Position numbers and translations under genes: made by a program. A stretch of DNA of 6,105 nt from an uncultured Lachnospiraceae bacterium (lineage in GTDB: Bacteria > Bacillota > Clostridia > Lachnospirales > Lachnospiraceae), in assembly GCA_910587895.1 (NCBI GenBank), contig CAJUOE010000271.1, positions 1-6,105 of the forward strand, written 5' to 3'. The notes beneath the pieces were generated by a model, which saw only the letters and a program-made list of their open reading frames with translations, was not told the origin of the DNA and did not search any database. Shown here in pieces: positions 5,743 through 6,105 of this stretch (position 1 is the first letter of the stretch; every line of letters begins with the position of its first letter).

Positions 5743-6105
5743 CCGGATCATAGTACCATTGCCCGTTTCCGTACGGGATTTCTGGCAGATGCCTGTGAGA
5801 GTCTTTTCTATCAGATGGCAGAAAGGCTGGAACGGGCTGGTGAACTGTCAAAGGAGACCGTGTTCATTGACGGGACAAAGCTGGAAGTCAGCGCCAACAA
5901 GTATACTTTTGTGTGGAAAAAGTCTGTTGGGAAATGGGAAGAAAAAATGTTCCGGAAGATACAGGATGTCGTACAGCTCCTGAACCATGAATACATACAG
6001 GATTTTTCAGTCGGCGCAGAAACCAGAGGTATCTGGAACTGTTCCGCAGGTTTCTGGAACGGCAGACTATTTATGACTGGCACACGGCAAGTTTTCAGGG
6101 ACGGA
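5743..6105 (+). pseudogene. IS1182-family transposase remnant, N-truncated and frameshifted
   Basis: From 5743 one frame reads PDHSTIARFRTGF, then FIDGTKLEVSANKYTF and VWKKSV, continuing to about YIQDFSV near 6009. These are typical of IS1182-type DDE transposases; the Asp of DGT (5869-5871) is the expected first catalytic residue. The normal N-terminal part (on the order of 80-100 residues, from memory of relatives) is absent, with the sequence starting directly at the spoVT terminator T-tract. From about 6009 the homologous sequence moves to another frame (RRRNQRYLELFRRFLERQ, then TIYDWHTASFQGR), and the segment usually found between these two blocks seems lost. The gene is therefore broken at least twice. 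It continues past the right edge, so the C-terminal part and the right inverted repeat are not seen. Confidence 0.75.

Noticed and set aside
5759..5983. Alternative-frame ORF over the transposase relic
   Set aside because: The homologous IS1182 motifs are in the frame starting at 5743, not in this one.
1..6105. CRISPR arrays, tRNA, rRNA or known riboswitches
   Set aside because: No regularly spaced direct repeats, no cloverleaf-like structures and no conserved riboswitch cores were seen on either strand.

Overview
The window suggests a spore-forming Clostridia genome, most likely Lachnospiraceae or a close relative. The evidence is a full-length SpoVT, a DUF4321 small membrane protein, strong AGGAGG ribosome-binding sites, TTG/ATG starts and moderate GC. 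Every intact gene is on the + strand. The family-level placement is inference from gene content; no rRNA or other marker is present.

Region 1 (1-2145) is the end of an efflux-type operon. It holds a 5'-truncated HlyD/MacA-like periplasmic adaptor (open to the left edge) followed immediately by a four-helix MacB/FtsX-like permease subunit. No ATPase is visible. Both proteins carry short in-frame tandem repeats in their predicted extracytoplasmic parts. The operon ends in a long hairpin terminator whose left arm lies in the last codons of the permease gene. Region 2 (2146-2640) holds a TTG-initiated DUF4321 membrane protein and then a near-consensus extended -10 sigma-A promoter for the next gene.

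Region 3 (2671-4996) holds a two-domain PPK2 enzyme (polyphosphate:AMP phosphotransferase, Pap). It is followed, with no visible terminator or good promoter between, by a soluble 259-residue protein joining a PocR ligand-sensing domain to a very short methyl-accepting chemotaxis signalling hairpin. The two could be co-transcribed, but a functional link is only inferred.

Region 4 (4997-5742) is spoVT, the sporulation transcription factor. Its leader is the most interesting feature of the window. A perfect 12-bp inverted repeat would lock the spoVT Shine-Dalgarno in a hairpin in any transcript reading through from upstream. A sigma-G-like promoter sits between the arms, so a transcript starting there would lack the masking arm. 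The hairpin also runs into a T6 tract and could double as a terminator of the chemotaxis gene. A second hairpin plus T-tract ends spoVT.

Region 5 (5743-6105) is a decayed IS1182-type transposase fused to the T-tract of the spoVT terminator. It lacks its N-terminus, carries a frameshift with apparent internal loss, and runs off the right edge.
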